Source of the DNA: Pelagibacteraceae bacterium AG-390-L03 | GTDB taxonomy: Bacteria; Pseudomonadota; Alphaproteobacteria; Pelagibacterales; Pelagibacteraceae | Assembly (NCBI GenBank): GCA_003279685.1 | Contig: QCHA01000004.1 | Coordinates: 1 to 64,000, forward strand | Direction of reading: 5' to 3' | Length of the DNA stretch: 64,000 nt | Shown: positions 44,339 through 53,032 of the stretch, in pieces | Position numbering within the stretch: the first letter of the stretch is position 1 | Layout of the letters: every line of letters starts with the position of its first letter | The notes under the pieces: model-generated | The model's input: only the letters and a program-made list of their open reading frames with translations | What the model was told of the DNA's origin: nothing | The model's database searches: none | Made by a program: the position numbers and the translations under genes

Positions 44339-46198
44339 TTACGAAGCTTTTTTCTTCTCGTTCTCGTCCACGATATGGTAGACAGGGACTTTCTCCATAC
44401 TAAACTTACCAGTTTTAGGATCACGTCTTGAAACTGTTAGACAATGCCAATTGTCATCATCAAGCTTCATATGATCGCCTCTATAGTAGTATCCTGGCCA
44501 TCTAGTCTCTTCTCTAAACATAGTGTGTTCTGTTACACACTGAGAAGTTAAAGCTCTGTGTTTTAACTCCCAAGCTCTCATTAACTGATGATAATCTTCA
44601 GCACCAACATTTTCAAGATCTTCCTCTAACCAAGCTAAAAGCTCCAAACCTCTCTTAAGCATATTAGCATTAGTCATGTAATTAGTGGCTATTCCACCCA
44701 CATACTCGTCCATTATTCTTTGTAGACGTTGTAGTCCTTGAATTGGAGAAATATAACTTGGAGAAACCGTTCCTCCAGTTATTTCATTTTGAGCAACCGT
44801 GTAAGTTTCAAGTGGTTTATAAACTTTAGCTTTAAAATCTTCGCATTGTTTATCAGTTACTTTTAAACCTTCAGCTTTTTTATCTTCAATATATTTAACT
44901 GCAGCTTTTGCAGCTAATCTACCTTCAGTAAATGAACCTGATGAAAATTTATGAGCACTTCCACCAACAGTATCACCTGCTCCAAATAATCCATCAATTG
45001 TAAGCATTCTGTTATATCCCCAGAAATATTCTGGTGGAGATAAATCTTCTGGACCACTTACCCAAGCTCCTGAACATGTAGCATGAGAACCCATTACGTA
45101 TGGCTCAGATGTTGTTAATTCTGGATTTGTATATTTTGGATCAATATTTTGAGATGCCCAAACAACTGCTTGACCAACTGTCATACCTAAGAAATTTTCC
45201 CATCCAACAGTTTCTAAATGAGGGTCTTGAAAAGCTTCGGTAGTAACCATGTGAATTGGTCCACCCCCGGCCATAGTTTCTTGAATAAATGCATGATTTC
45301 TCAAACAAGTTGGAGTTGGGTGATGATCAATATATTCACCAACAAGCTCTTTTGTTTGATCATACCATTTTTTTTCATAGTTTTCACCATTGGCATTTTG
45401 AGTGTAAGTTTTTAAGTGTAGGAAATATGCGCCAACAGGACCATATCCATCTTTAAATCTGCATAACACAATTCTATTTTCCATTTGTGTCATTTTAGCT
45501 CCAGCTGCAATCGGTAAAGCATAAGCTGAACCATTACTCCAAGGTGCATACCAAGTTCTTCCCATTCCTTCACCAACTGCTCTTGGTTTGAAAATGTGAG
45601 AAGCTCCACCAGCTGCAACTATAACAGCTTTTGCTCTAAACACATGGAAGTCACCAGTTCTCATATTAAATCCAACAGCACCGCCTACTCTGTTTTCTTG
45701 AGACTCATCCATTAATAAATGAGTAATCATAATTCTATTATAAATTTTATCGGCTGATTTTTTTGCAGCTTCTGCAACAATTGGCTTATAGCTTTCTCCA
45801 TGAATCATTATCTGCCATTTACCTTCTCTAAGATATCTGCCAGTCTCTTCATTTTTCATCATTGGAAGACCCCATTCATCAAACATGTGAACAGTTGAGT
45901 CAACGTGACGAGCCATATCGTAACCTAAATCTTCTCTAACCATTCCCATTAAATCATTTCTTGCGTATCTTACGTGGTCTTCAGGTTGGTTTTCACCCCA
46001 CTGCATTCCCATGTAACAGTTGATCGCATAAAGACCTTGAGCAACGGCTCCACTTCTATCAATATTTGCTTTTTCAACACAAATAATTTTCATATCTCTG
46101 CCCCAGTGTCTAGCTTCAAAAGTAGCACCAGTTCCTGCCATACCACCACCAACAACTAGTACATCGCAATCTTCGTAATGTGTTTTATGCTTAGCCAT
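44339..46198 (-). CDS. aprA: adenylylsulfate reductase, alpha subunit
   Basis: FAD-containing catalytic subunit that interconverts APS with sulfite and AMP. 619 aa of the fumarate reductase/succinate dehydrogenase flavoprotein superfamily: FAD-binding 'DVLVVGGGMAGTGATFEA', 'DRSGAVAQGLYAINCYMG', 'AAGGASHIF' and 'FGAGDTVGGSAHKFSSGSFTEGRLAAKAAV'. It overlaps aprB by one base. With aprM next to it and no dsr genes in view, it more likely runs as a sulfite oxidase (detoxifying sulfite from organosulfur compounds) than in sulfate reduction; direction cannot be read from sequence. Confidence 0.95.
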   Translation of the reverse strand: MAKHKTHYEDCDVLVVGGGMAGTGATFEARHWGRDMKIICVEKANIDRSGAVAQGLYAINCYMGMQWGENQPEDHVRYARNDLMGMVREDLGYDMARHVDSTVHMFDEWGLPMMKNEETGRYLREGKWQIMIHGESYKPIVAEAAKKSADKIYNRIMITHLLMDESQENRVGGAVGFNMRTGDFHVFRAKAVIVAAGGASHIFKPRAVGEGMGRTWYAPWSNGSAYALPIAAGAKMTQMENRIVLCRFKDGYGPVGAYFLHLKTYTQNANGENYEKKWYDQTKELVGEYIDHHPTPTCLRNHAFIQETMAGGGPIHMVTTEAFQDPHLETVGWENFLGMTVGQAVVWASQNIDPKYTNPELTTSEPYVMGSHATCSGAWVSGPEDLSPPEYFWGYNRMLTIDGLFGAGDTVGGSAHKFSSGSFTEGRLAAKAAVKYIEDKKAEGLKVTDKQCEDFKAKVYKPLETYTVAQNEITGGTVSPSYISPIQGLQRLQRIMDEYVGGIATNYMTNANMLKRGLELLAWLEEDLENVGAEDYHQLMRAWELKHRALTSQCVTEHTMFREETRWPGYYYRGDHMKLDDDNWHCLTVSRRDPKTGKFSMEKVPVYHIVDENEKKKAS

Positions 46199-46668
46199 TA
46201 GTAGTAAACTCCTTTTTTAAATGAGTCTTTTGGAACAGCTGGTAATTCACCATCAATATTAAGTCCTTCAGGCTCAGTGTATAATCTTTGAGAATTAATT
46301 TCACCTTGATTAGGCTTGTCTCCATCAGCAAGTTTAGGGATAAATTTACCCCATGGTTTTGTTGTAATCGGAGATACAAAATCTTTTGTAGTTCCATTTC
46401 TAAATTTAATTTTCCAAGAAATAGTTCCTTTTTCTTCCTCACGTCTTACTCTAACACTATGACCCATTGGAGCAAAATCAGCGTAACCTCTAACATCAAT
46501 AGCATGATTAGGACAAGCTTTTACACAAGAATAACATTCCCAACAAAAGTTAGGTTCAATATTTTTTGCACGTCTAATGTTTTCATCAATGTGCATTATA
46601 TCTGATGGGCAAATATCTACGCAATGACCGCAGCCATCACATCTTGTCATGTATACAAATGTTGACAT
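46198..46668 (-). CDS. aprB: adenylylsulfate reductase, beta subunit (2x[4Fe-4S])
   Basis: 156-aa electron-transfer subunit. Two ferredoxin clusters are complete: C10, C13, C16, C20 in 'CDGCGHCVDIC' and C42, C45, C48, C52 in 'CWECYSCVKAC'. The C-terminal extension typical of AprB wraps AprA. ATG start 33 bases after aprM, GGAG-type Shine-Dalgarno. It passes electrons between AprA's FAD and probably AprM. Confidence 0.95.
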   Translation of the reverse strand: MSTFVYMTRCDGCGHCVDICPSDIMHIDENIRRAKNIEPNFCWECYSCVKACPNHAIDVRGYADFAPMGHSVRVRREEEKGTISWKIKFRNGTTKDFVSPITTKPWGKFIPKLADGDKPNQGEINSQRLYTEPEGLNIDGELPAVPKDSFKKGVYY

Positions 46669-46701
46669 ATTATTTTCTCTCCTTATTTAAAATTTTCATA
46701 A

Positions 46702-47496
46702 TTAATAATGTTTAGGTTGTTCTCTTTTAATGCCTAAACCAAATTGTTCAGGTGCGTCTGCTGGTGGAGGTAAATTATCTCTTGATCCATCAGCTTCAGC
46801 AAGATTTTTTTGTATTGCTGCCCCAGGCTTATAAAACATGTGAGCAAATTTAGACCAGTAAACTCCACCAAATAAGACTAAATTTGAAACAACAAATAAA
46901 GTCAAAAATAAAAATGAAAGTCCTGTTTGACCGTTAAATTGAGTATATGACCAAGCTAAGCCAAAAGTAGAGCATGCTAATAATGCTAAAACGAATAAAT
47001 CTGCTTTAATTATTCTGTACCATGGATGAGCTTCTGCTGACACATCAACTCTTAAGAAAAACCAAAACCAATATCCTCCAACGCAAGTTAGGATCGCTCC
47101 AACATGCCATAACATTGACCACATTGAAGATTCAGATTTATCAGCTCCAGTATAACAAAAAACTAACATTGCTGATGAAACCCAAAAAATGATGGTGCCA
47201 TACATTCCAAGAACGTGAGATAATCTTCTTTTTCCAAATCCAAGCTCTGCAGTAGTTCCAATATCAACAACAGTTGTTTTTGCAATTATTGAGGCTTTCT
47301 CTCCAGCTCCGATTTCTCTTGTTGCCTGTAATTTTGCTTTTTTTGCATTGTTAAAGAAATAAGTAATATTTTTATGATGTATCATTTGAATAATTGTTCC
47401 TAGTGCTATTAAAACAATCATAGCAATAATAAAGCCTTGCATAGCAAACGGCGATACCGTCTCAGCTAAAATAGAAAATGGATTTGTATTTAACAT
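46702..47496 (-). CDS. aprM: AprM membrane anchor of adenylylsulfate reductase
   Basis: 264-aa protein with about six membrane helices and a heme-cytochrome-like arrangement: 'LSHVLGMYGTIIFWVSSAMLVF' and 'MWSMLWHVGAILTCVGGYWFWFF' each carry a His in a membrane segment. It resembles the AprM protein described for SAR11-type apr loci that replaces QmoABC as the quinone-linked partner. First gene of the apr operon; a 109-base upstream gap likely holds the promoter, though no box is obvious. Confidence 0.82.
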   Translation of the reverse strand: MLNTNPFSILAETVSPFAMQGFIIAMIVLIALGTIIQMIHHKNITYFFNNAKKAKLQATREIGAGEKASIIAKTTVVDIGTTAELGFGKRRLSHVLGMYGTIIFWVSSAMLVFCYTGADKSESSMWSMLWHVGAILTCVGGYWFWFFLRVDVSAEAHPWYRIIKADLFVLALLACSTFGLAWSYTQFNGQTGLSFLFLTLFVVSNLVLFGGVYWSKFAHMFYKPGAAIQKNLAEADGSRDNLPPPADAPEQFGLGIKREQPKHY

Positions 47497-47605
47497 GTTA
47501 CCCTTGTGTAAATTTTATAGTAAAAATTAAAAGTTTTCTAATCTACTTAATTCTATAGTTCAACCCTAAGTATTGGTCAATGTGTCTTTAATAACAACCT
47601 ATAAT

Positions 47606-48004
47606 TTATATTTTACGTTTATAATGCTGATTTTTTGGTATTACAGCCCTAACCCCGCCTTGGGGGTTGTCAACATCACCTTTTCTTCTTGGAATCAAAT
47701 GAATATGACAATGCATTATTGATTGTCCAGCTATTTTTCCAGCATTAGTTCCAACGTTAAATGCTTTTATACTTTTATCTTTATCTAGAACCTCATTTTT
47801 TACAATTTTAATCAAATCATTACATGCGATAAGCTCTTCATTAGATAGTTCAAAATAATCAACTACATGTCTTTTGGGAATTATTAGGCAATGTTGCTCT
47901 GTAACAGGATAAGTATCGTAGCTTGCGTACGCTAAATCATTTTCATGAGCAATACCACTCGCCTTTGAATTACAAAATAGACATGGATTATTTGGATCTC
48001 TCAT
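47606..48004 (-). CDS. HIT-family hydrolase
   Basis: 132 aa with the full triad 'QSIMHCHIHLIPRRKGD' (H98, H100, H102) and an N-terminal CxxC ('CLFCNSK') that often binds zinc in HIT proteins. 'EQHCLIIPKRHVVDYFEL' is also standard. Probably hydrolyses dinucleoside polyphosphates or adenylyl-phosphoramidates. Five bases after pabC, in the same operon. It is the canonical HIT type, unlike the copy at 14519-14920. Confidence 0.9.
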   Translation of the reverse strand: MRDPNNPCLFCNSKASGIAHENDLAYASYDTYPVTEQHCLIIPKRHVVDYFELSNEELIACNDLIKIVKNEVLDKDKSIKAFNVGTNAGKIAGQSIMHCHIHLIPRRKGDVDNPQGGVRAVIPKNQHYKRKI

Positions 48005-48009
48005 AATGC

Positions 48010-48780
48010 TTATCTATAAACTTTGCACTTAGTGACAGCCAATTTATAATATTTTGAAAGTATATTATAATTTTTTAGACTTTTTCTTTGCCACCCTAAT
48101 TGACTAATAGTTTTTACCGAGGCAACACCTTTTCCAGACCCAATCAAAATAATTTCATCAAACTCTTTTAAATTATTAACGAAAATATCTTTTCTTGTAA
48201 TCTTTTTTATTTTTGATTTAAAAAATTTGTAAGTAATGCCTTTGTAAAATTTATCTATTGGTGAAAAAAATTTATCGTCCTTAACAAAAAGTAAGTTGGA
48301 AGTTCCTGTTTCAAAAATTTTTTTATTTGAACATAGTCCAATATCTGATTTTGAATTATCGAGTTTTGATAAATGTTTTATTATTTCTTTATATTTTAAA
48401 TTTTTAAATTCAGGTTTTTGTCTTTTTAGTTTTACCAATTTTAAATTAAAATTTAACTTTGGTTTGATACGTTTTCTTAATGAAATTGATAGAATTTTTT
48501 TATTAACTGCCACTCTAAGTAAATGATTATATTTAATTTTTGAATTAATATTATTTTTAATTAAATTTAAAATATCTGATCTTAATGATGATTTTGATAT
48601 TGAGAAGGCTTTAGTAGATTTAATTAAGTTATTAATATGTTCTTTAAAGAAAAGAATTTTTGAAGGATTTTCAAAAATCCACATTGTGGTAAACACACCA
48701 CGATCTCCCCAAAGATCTTTAAATTCAATTTCTTTAAGATCTTTAAGCTGATAAGATTTTTTTAATAAGTATTTTACCAT
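48010..48780 (-). CDS. pabC: aminotransferase class IV, probable 4-amino-4-deoxychorismate lyase
   Basis: 256-aa PLP enzyme of fold type IV. 'LWGDRGVFTTMWIF' at the N-terminus and 'IFETGTSNLLFVKDDKFFSP' plus 'KGITYKFF' are the class IV hallmarks. Placed after pabB-pabA and overlapping pabA by 38 bases, so it should release p-aminobenzoate from aminodeoxychorismate for folate. D-amino acid or branched-chain aminotransferase relatives are possible from the fold alone; context decides. Confidence 0.82.
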   Translation of the reverse strand: MVKYLLKKSYQLKDLKEIEFKDLWGDRGVFTTMWIFENPSKILFFKEHINNLIKSTKAFSISKSSLRSDILNLIKNNINSKIKYNHLLRVAVNKKILSISLRKRIKPKLNFNLKLVKLKRQKPEFKNLKYKEIIKHLSKLDNSKSDIGLCSNKKIFETGTSNLLFVKDDKFFSPIDKFYKGITYKFFKSKIKKITRKDIFVNNLKEFDEIILIGSGKGVASVKTISQLGWQRKSLKNYNILSKYYKLAVTKCKVYR

Positions 48781-49300
48781 TTAAAGTTAAAAATGATTCT
48801 GGGTGAAATTGAAATCCATAAATTTTATCAATGTTATTTTCAAATGACATTGCGGCTCCTGAAATAACACATCTCATTGTTATGTCAAAATTTTCTGCTA
48901 CAAAAGGTTCTTTTAATTTTAAAGAATGATAACGACCGACTTTAAATTTACGTCCCGTATTAAATAGTTTGCTTGATTTATTAACCAATACTTCTGATTG
49001 AAATCCGTGATAAATTTTGCTTTGTTCAATTATACTAGCTCCTTCACTAAATAATATTTGCTGAAACCCAAGACAAATTCCTATTATTTTCTTTTTACCC
49101 TTAAATTTCTTATAAATTTTTGAAGACAATGGATAATCTTTTGGAGATCCCGGCCCTGGAGAAAAAACAATTGTTGATGCTTGATTTAATTTTGAATTAT
49201 TAATTTTACTAAAATCATTACACTCAACATTATCAAATAAAGAAAATTGATGAACTACATTATGTGTAAACGAGTCTTTATGATCAATGACATATATCAT
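48743..49300 (-). CDS. pabA: glutamine amidotransferase subunit of aminodeoxychorismate synthase
   Basis: 185-aa class I glutaminase supplying ammonia to PabB. 'VFSPGPGSPKDYP' is the oxyanion region, the nucleophile Cys is in 'GICLGFQQILF' (the usual GHQ is GFQ here), and 'FQFHPESFLT' holds the catalytic His and Glu. It overlaps pabB by 4 bases and pabC by 38. It may also serve anthranilate synthase, as PabA/TrpG does in some bacteria. Confidence 0.9.
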   Translation of the reverse strand: MIYVIDHKDSFTHNVVHQFSLFDNVECNDFSKINNSKLNQASTIVFSPGPGSPKDYPLSSKIYKKFKGKKKIIGICLGFQQILFSEGASIIEQSKIYHGFQSEVLVNKSSKLFNTGRKFKVGRYHSLKLKEPFVAENFDITMRCVISGAAMSFENNIDKIYGFQFHPESFLTLNGKILIKKILSA

Positions 49301-50487
49301 TTATATAAATCTATTAACGCTTTTGCTTTAATAACATTTTCATTAAATTCATGTTTTGCATTACTGTCAATTACAACACCTGATGCAACTGAAATTTCAG
49401 AAACATTTTTATAATTTAATATTGATCTAATAATTATATTAAACCTCATATCACTATTAAATTTAATGAAACCAAAACTTCCTGTATAAATATTTCGATT
49501 TTCTTTTTCTTGATTATTCAAAAGATTTAATGTGCTTATTTTTGGACAACCAATTACTGATCCACCAGGCATCATTGCCTTTATAATATCTATGTTTCTT
49601 GTATTTTTTTTAAGCTTCCCTGTAATTAAACTTACATAATGATAAAGATCTTTATATTCTTCAACTGTTTTTTCTTTTTTAAGTTTAACACTTCCAGGCT
49701 CGCATATTCTTGAAAGATCATTTCTTTCCATATCAACTATCATATTATGCTCTTTAGTTTCCTTTATATTGTTTCTAAAAAAACTTAAGGCTTTATTTTT
49801 ATTAAAATTTTTAGTTTTTCTTAATGTTCCAGCAATTGGTTTTGTTGATATGATAGAGCCATTTCTAGTAATTAAATTTTCAGGTGAACAACTAATAATT
49901 GAGAAGTTTTTATCTTTAATCATGAAAGCTTCTGGCGCTAAATTGCTTTTAGTCAATCTGCAAAAAAAGTCTAAAGGATCGATTGAAGATTTATTCTTAT
50001 ATTTCGTGCATATTTTAATTTGATATGTCTCTCCAGATCTAATTTTCTTTTTAAATTTATTAAAGATTTTTGTGTATGATTTTTGGTTAATATTTATCTT
50101 AAATTTTTTATCTATTTTTTGTAAGGAATTTAATTGATAAGTTAAACCTTCTTTTAAAGAAATTTTAGTTTCTGGCTTATAGAATATTCCTTTTGGAAAA
50201 TTAATACTTTTTTGTTTAGGCAGCTTTACTCCAATTAGATTATTTAATAATTCATAGCCAAAAAAACCTATCATTAAATCTGTATCTTTATACTTCGTCT
50301 TAAACTTGTATTTTTGATTTAAAAAATTAATGATATTTTTATTATTTAAAGTTATTTTTTTTGAAAAATCAGTAAATAAATCAAAACCTTTGATCGTTTT
50401 ATAGATGATAAAAGGTTTGTTTGAATTATTAATATTATTTAAATAATTTTTTTTAATCAATTTTCTAAGTTGTTTGAAGTCTCGCAA
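49297..50487 (-). CDS. pabB: aminodeoxychorismate / anthranilate synthase component I
   Basis: 396-aa chorismate-binding enzyme. 'PGGSVIGCPK', 'DMERNDLSRICEPGSV' and 'IRSILNYKNVSEISVASGVVIDS' are shared by PabB and TrpE. The signature reads 'KPIAGTLRK': PabB usually has PIKGT with a lysine nucleophile, while PIAGT is typical of TrpE. Adjacent pabA and pabC favour p-aminobenzoate synthesis, so I call PabB but note the mismatch. Start is TTG (50487) with no ATG close by; it overlaps the MFS gene by 23 bases. Confidence 0.8.
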   Translation of the reverse strand: MRDFKQLRKLIKKNYLNNINNSNKPFIIYKTIKGFDLFTDFSKKITLNNKNIINFLNQKYKFKTKYKDTDLMIGFFGYELLNNLIGVKLPKQKSINFPKGIFYKPETKISLKEGLTYQLNSLQKIDKKFKININQKSYTKIFNKFKKKIRSGETYQIKICTKYKNKSSIDPLDFFCRLTKSNLAPEAFMIKDKNFSIISCSPENLITRNGSIISTKPIAGTLRKTKNFNKNKALSFFRNNIKETKEHNMIVDMERNDLSRICEPGSVKLKKEKTVEEYKDLYHYVSLITGKLKKNTRNIDIIKAMMPGGSVIGCPKISTLNLLNNQEKENRNIYTGSFGFIKFNSDMRFNIIIRSILNYKNVSEISVASGVVIDSNAKHEFNENVIKAKALIDLYK

Positions 50488-51685
50488 CTTGTTTTTCTAT
50501 TATTGGCAAGTGTATCAAACCTGCAAAAATTGATAAAGCAATAGATATGTACCACGCATAATCGTATGATCCATATAGGTCATGAAAAACACCTCCTAAA
50601 TAAGCTCCTAAAAAAGATCCTACTTGATGGCTTAAAAAAACTATTCCATATAATAATCCTATATATTTAGTTCCAAAAATAAACCCAACTAAACCCATCG
50701 TTGGTGGAACAGTGGAAAGCCATAAAAAACCAAAAGTAATACCAAATAACACAGCAATAATTGGGCTGGGTGGTAAAAATATAAATAAAGCTATAACCAA
50801 ACCTCTTGCTAAGTAGATTGTGCTTAAAATTAATTTTTTACTAAATTTTTGAGCTAGATATCCTGATGTTAATGTTCCTGCGATATTAAATAAACCTATC
50901 ATTGAAAGAATTGTTACAGTGCACCACTCTGGCAAACCTCTGTCATTAATATAAATTGGAATATGTGTTGCAACTAAAGCGATGTGCCATCCACAAACAA
51001 AAAAACCTAAAGTTAAATATATAAAACTTTTACTCTGAAAGGCTTCCTTAAGCGCTTCACTTGCAGTTTGTTTATCATCTATTATTCCACCAACTACATC
51101 TTTTGGAGTAGTTAAAAAGAAAGCTAATATCAAACCTGCAAAAATAAAAGCAGCAAAGATTAAAAGTGTAGTTTCCCATCCAAAATCAACAAGTGCATAT
51201 CTTGTAAAAACAGGCGATACAAAATAACCAAATGAACCAGCGGCTGTAACAATACCAATCGCAGCAGTTCTATTTGATTGAGGAAAATGTTTTGCAACCA
51301 CTGAAACAGGAATGCTTATTGCAGTTCCACCAAGTGCAACACCTATTAAGACACCAATACCAGTTACAAAATAAAGCCCAGTATTATAGTCTGAAACCAA
51401 CATCAAAATTCCAAGTAAATAAAAAATAAAACCAATAAATACTGCTATATGACCACCGTATTTATCTGTAATGACTCCAAACCAAGGGGCAAACGCACCC
51501 CATAAAAACATTTGAAGACCTAAAGCAAAACCGAATTGAGATAGCGTTATTCCTAAGTCAGTTGAAAAGTCAAAGTAGAACATTCCAAATGTTTGTCTTA
51601 TACCAAGAGAAATAATAACAATTAAGCAAGCAGCAACTAATGTAATTAGAACTGTTTTATTTTTTATAAATTTTTCAGATACCAT
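50465..51685 (-). CDS. MFS transporter (monocarboxylate/OFA-like)
   Basis: 406-aa transporter with about twelve membrane helices. 'GIRQTFGMFYFDFSTDLGITLSQFG' at TM1 and 'PWFGVITDKYGGHIAVFIGF' (motif A) resemble the RhtA/oxalate-formate and monocarboxylate-type MFS proteins. 'SGYLAQKFSKKLIL' is the second-half loop. It sits between metC and pabB in one operon, but nothing in it names a substrate. Confidence 0.85.
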   Translation of the reverse strand: MVSEKFIKNKTVLITLVAACLIVIISLGIRQTFGMFYFDFSTDLGITLSQFGFALGLQMFLWGAFAPWFGVITDKYGGHIAVFIGFIFYLLGILMLVSDYNTGLYFVTGIGVLIGVALGGTAISIPVSVVAKHFPQSNRTAAIGIVTAAGSFGYFVSPVFTRYALVDFGWETTLLIFAAFIFAGLILAFFLTTPKDVVGGIIDDKQTASEALKEAFQSKSFIYLTLGFFVCGWHIALVATHIPIYINDRGLPEWCTVTILSMIGLFNIAGTLTSGYLAQKFSKKLILSTIYLARGLVIALFIFLPPSPIIAVLFGITFGFLWLSTVPPTMGLVGFIFGTKYIGLLYGIVFLSHQVGSFLGAYLGGVFHDLYGSYDYAWYISIALSIFAGLIHLPIIEKQVARLQTT

Positions 51686-51692
51686 TTAAAGC

Positions 51693-52868
51693 TTACTTTA
51701 AATGTTTTAAGGATTGTTTGATATCCGCGATAAGGTCGCTAGGATCCTCTAAACCAATATGTAGTCTAACAATATGTTCATTTTTTTCTAATTTAAGATA
51801 TTTTCTGTTTCCTTGTTCTCTCACATTTTGATGTAAAGCTAAACTTTCAAATCCACCCCAACTATAACCATGGCCAAATAATTTTAAATTATTTACAAAT
51901 TTAACAACAGACTTTTCATTTTTAGTTTTAATTCTTAAACCCATCAAACCAGAGGCTCCTGAATAATATTTTTTCCACATTCTAAAATTATAAGAATCTT
52001 TCTTATATGGATATAACAACTTAATATTTTTAAATTTAGACAAAAACTCTGCAACTTTTTTTGCATTTTCTCTATGTCGATCTAATCTAACATCTAAAGT
52101 TCTTAATCCTCTTGTTATTAAATAAGCATCATCAGGTCCTAACCTTAAGCCAGTAACTCTTTCTGCAGCTTTTACCTTAGCAAAAACTTTTTTGTTAACT
52201 GCTAGACTTCCTCCCATTACATCAGAATGACCCGAATAATATTTTGTTGCTGAGACAATTGACATATCAAAACCAAGTTTGATTGGTTTTAAAAAATATG
52301 GAGTTCCCCAGGTATTATCAATTGCAGTTAAAATTTTATATTTTTTTGCTATAGAAATAATTTTACCAAGATCTTGAAAATCAAATGTATTACTTCCTGG
52401 GTTTTCCACAAAAATTAATTTAGTTTTTTTTGTAATAGCTTTCTCTAATGTCTTAAGATTATGAGGATCATAAAAAGTTGTTTTGATATTAAATTCTCTC
52501 AGAAAATCTTGTGACAGTAATCTTGTTGGACTGTAAACTGGATCAGCTACTATAATTTCATCGCCTGGTCTTGTAACACTAAAAATTGCAAGAAATACTG
52601 ATCCAAATCCTGTTGGAGTTAAAAAAGTAAAATAACTTTCTTCTAGTTTTGATAAAATTTGTTGTAGAATATGAGTAGTTGAAGTTCCTTGTCTTCCGTA
52701 ATCAAAGTGTCCACCAGTAGGGTTTTTTTTTGCTTTATTTTGCATTTTTCGAATATCTTGCATCGATTTGAATATAATTGTCGAGGCTCGAACAATTGGT
52801 GGATTAACTGACTGATTATGAAAGTCTTTTGCGGTGTGTTTTAAAAATGTCTTGAAAGAATTGCTCAT
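51693..52868 (-). CDS. metC: cystathionine beta-lyase-type Cys/Met metabolism PLP enzyme
   Basis: 391 aa; PLP-binding Lys in 'SIVSATKYYSGHSDVMGG', 'YGRQGTSTTHILQ' and 'FVENPGSNTFD' are trans-sulfuration enzyme motifs. Form and length fit the alphaproteobacterial cystathionine beta-lyase group, which makes homocysteine and pyruvate. Cystathionine gamma-synthase or methionine gamma-lyase activity cannot be excluded by reading. First gene of the operon running to the HIT gene. Confidence 0.87.
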   Translation of the reverse strand: MSNSFKTFLKHTAKDFHNQSVNPPIVRASTIIFKSMQDIRKMQNKAKKNPTGGHFDYGRQGTSTTHILQQILSKLEESYFTFLTPTGFGSVFLAIFSVTRPGDEIIVADPVYSPTRLLSQDFLREFNIKTTFYDPHNLKTLEKAITKKTKLIFVENPGSNTFDFQDLGKIISIAKKYKILTAIDNTWGTPYFLKPIKLGFDMSIVSATKYYSGHSDVMGGSLAVNKKVFAKVKAAERVTGLRLGPDDAYLITRGLRTLDVRLDRHRENAKKVAEFLSKFKNIKLLYPYKKDSYNFRMWKKYYSGASGLMGLRIKTKNEKSVVKFVNNLKLFGHGYSWGGFESLALHQNVREQGNRKYLKLEKNEHIVRLHIGLEDPSDLIADIKQSLKHLK

Positions 52869-52943
52869 AATAAAATTTGATATGTTAAGAAGACAATGCT
52901 ATATCCCGTAAAAAACGTCAATAAAATTAATAAATAGGACTTA

Positions 52944-53027
52944 ATGAGTTATCCAAAGAAACATAGAGGCCGAAGAAAGCAGGGCTCTAAAAAAAGAAGA
53001 GCAAAAAGAAAAAATAAGAAAAAGTAA
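52944..53027 (+). CDS. 27-aa highly basic peptide, possible ribosome-associated protein
   Basis: Not in the ORF track. ATG at 52944 with AGGA ending 4 bases upstream; the product opens 'MSYPKKHRGRRKQG' and is more than half Lys/Arg with no acidic residues. It ends 5 bases before the convergent mnmA stop. Its size and charge recall tiny ribosomal proteins such as bTHX or the COX24/AURKAIP1 tail, but no match is certain. The use of GGC, CGA and CAG codons among AAA/AGA argues against simple A-rich noise. Confidence 0.55.
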   Translation: MSYPKKHRGRRKQGSKKRRAKRKNKKK

Positions 53028-53032
53028 TTTCT

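Noticed and set aside
44339-46668. Evidence for dissimilatory sulfate reduction
   Set aside because: Only aprAB with AprM are present; no dsrAB, qmo or sat genes in the window, so sulfite oxidation or detoxification is more likely.
52869-52943. Possible SAM-II/SAM-V riboswitch upstream of metC
   Set aside because: Only 75 bases and no recognisable pseudoknot core or conserved loop sequence; no such motif was seen ahead of the mtn or spe genes either.
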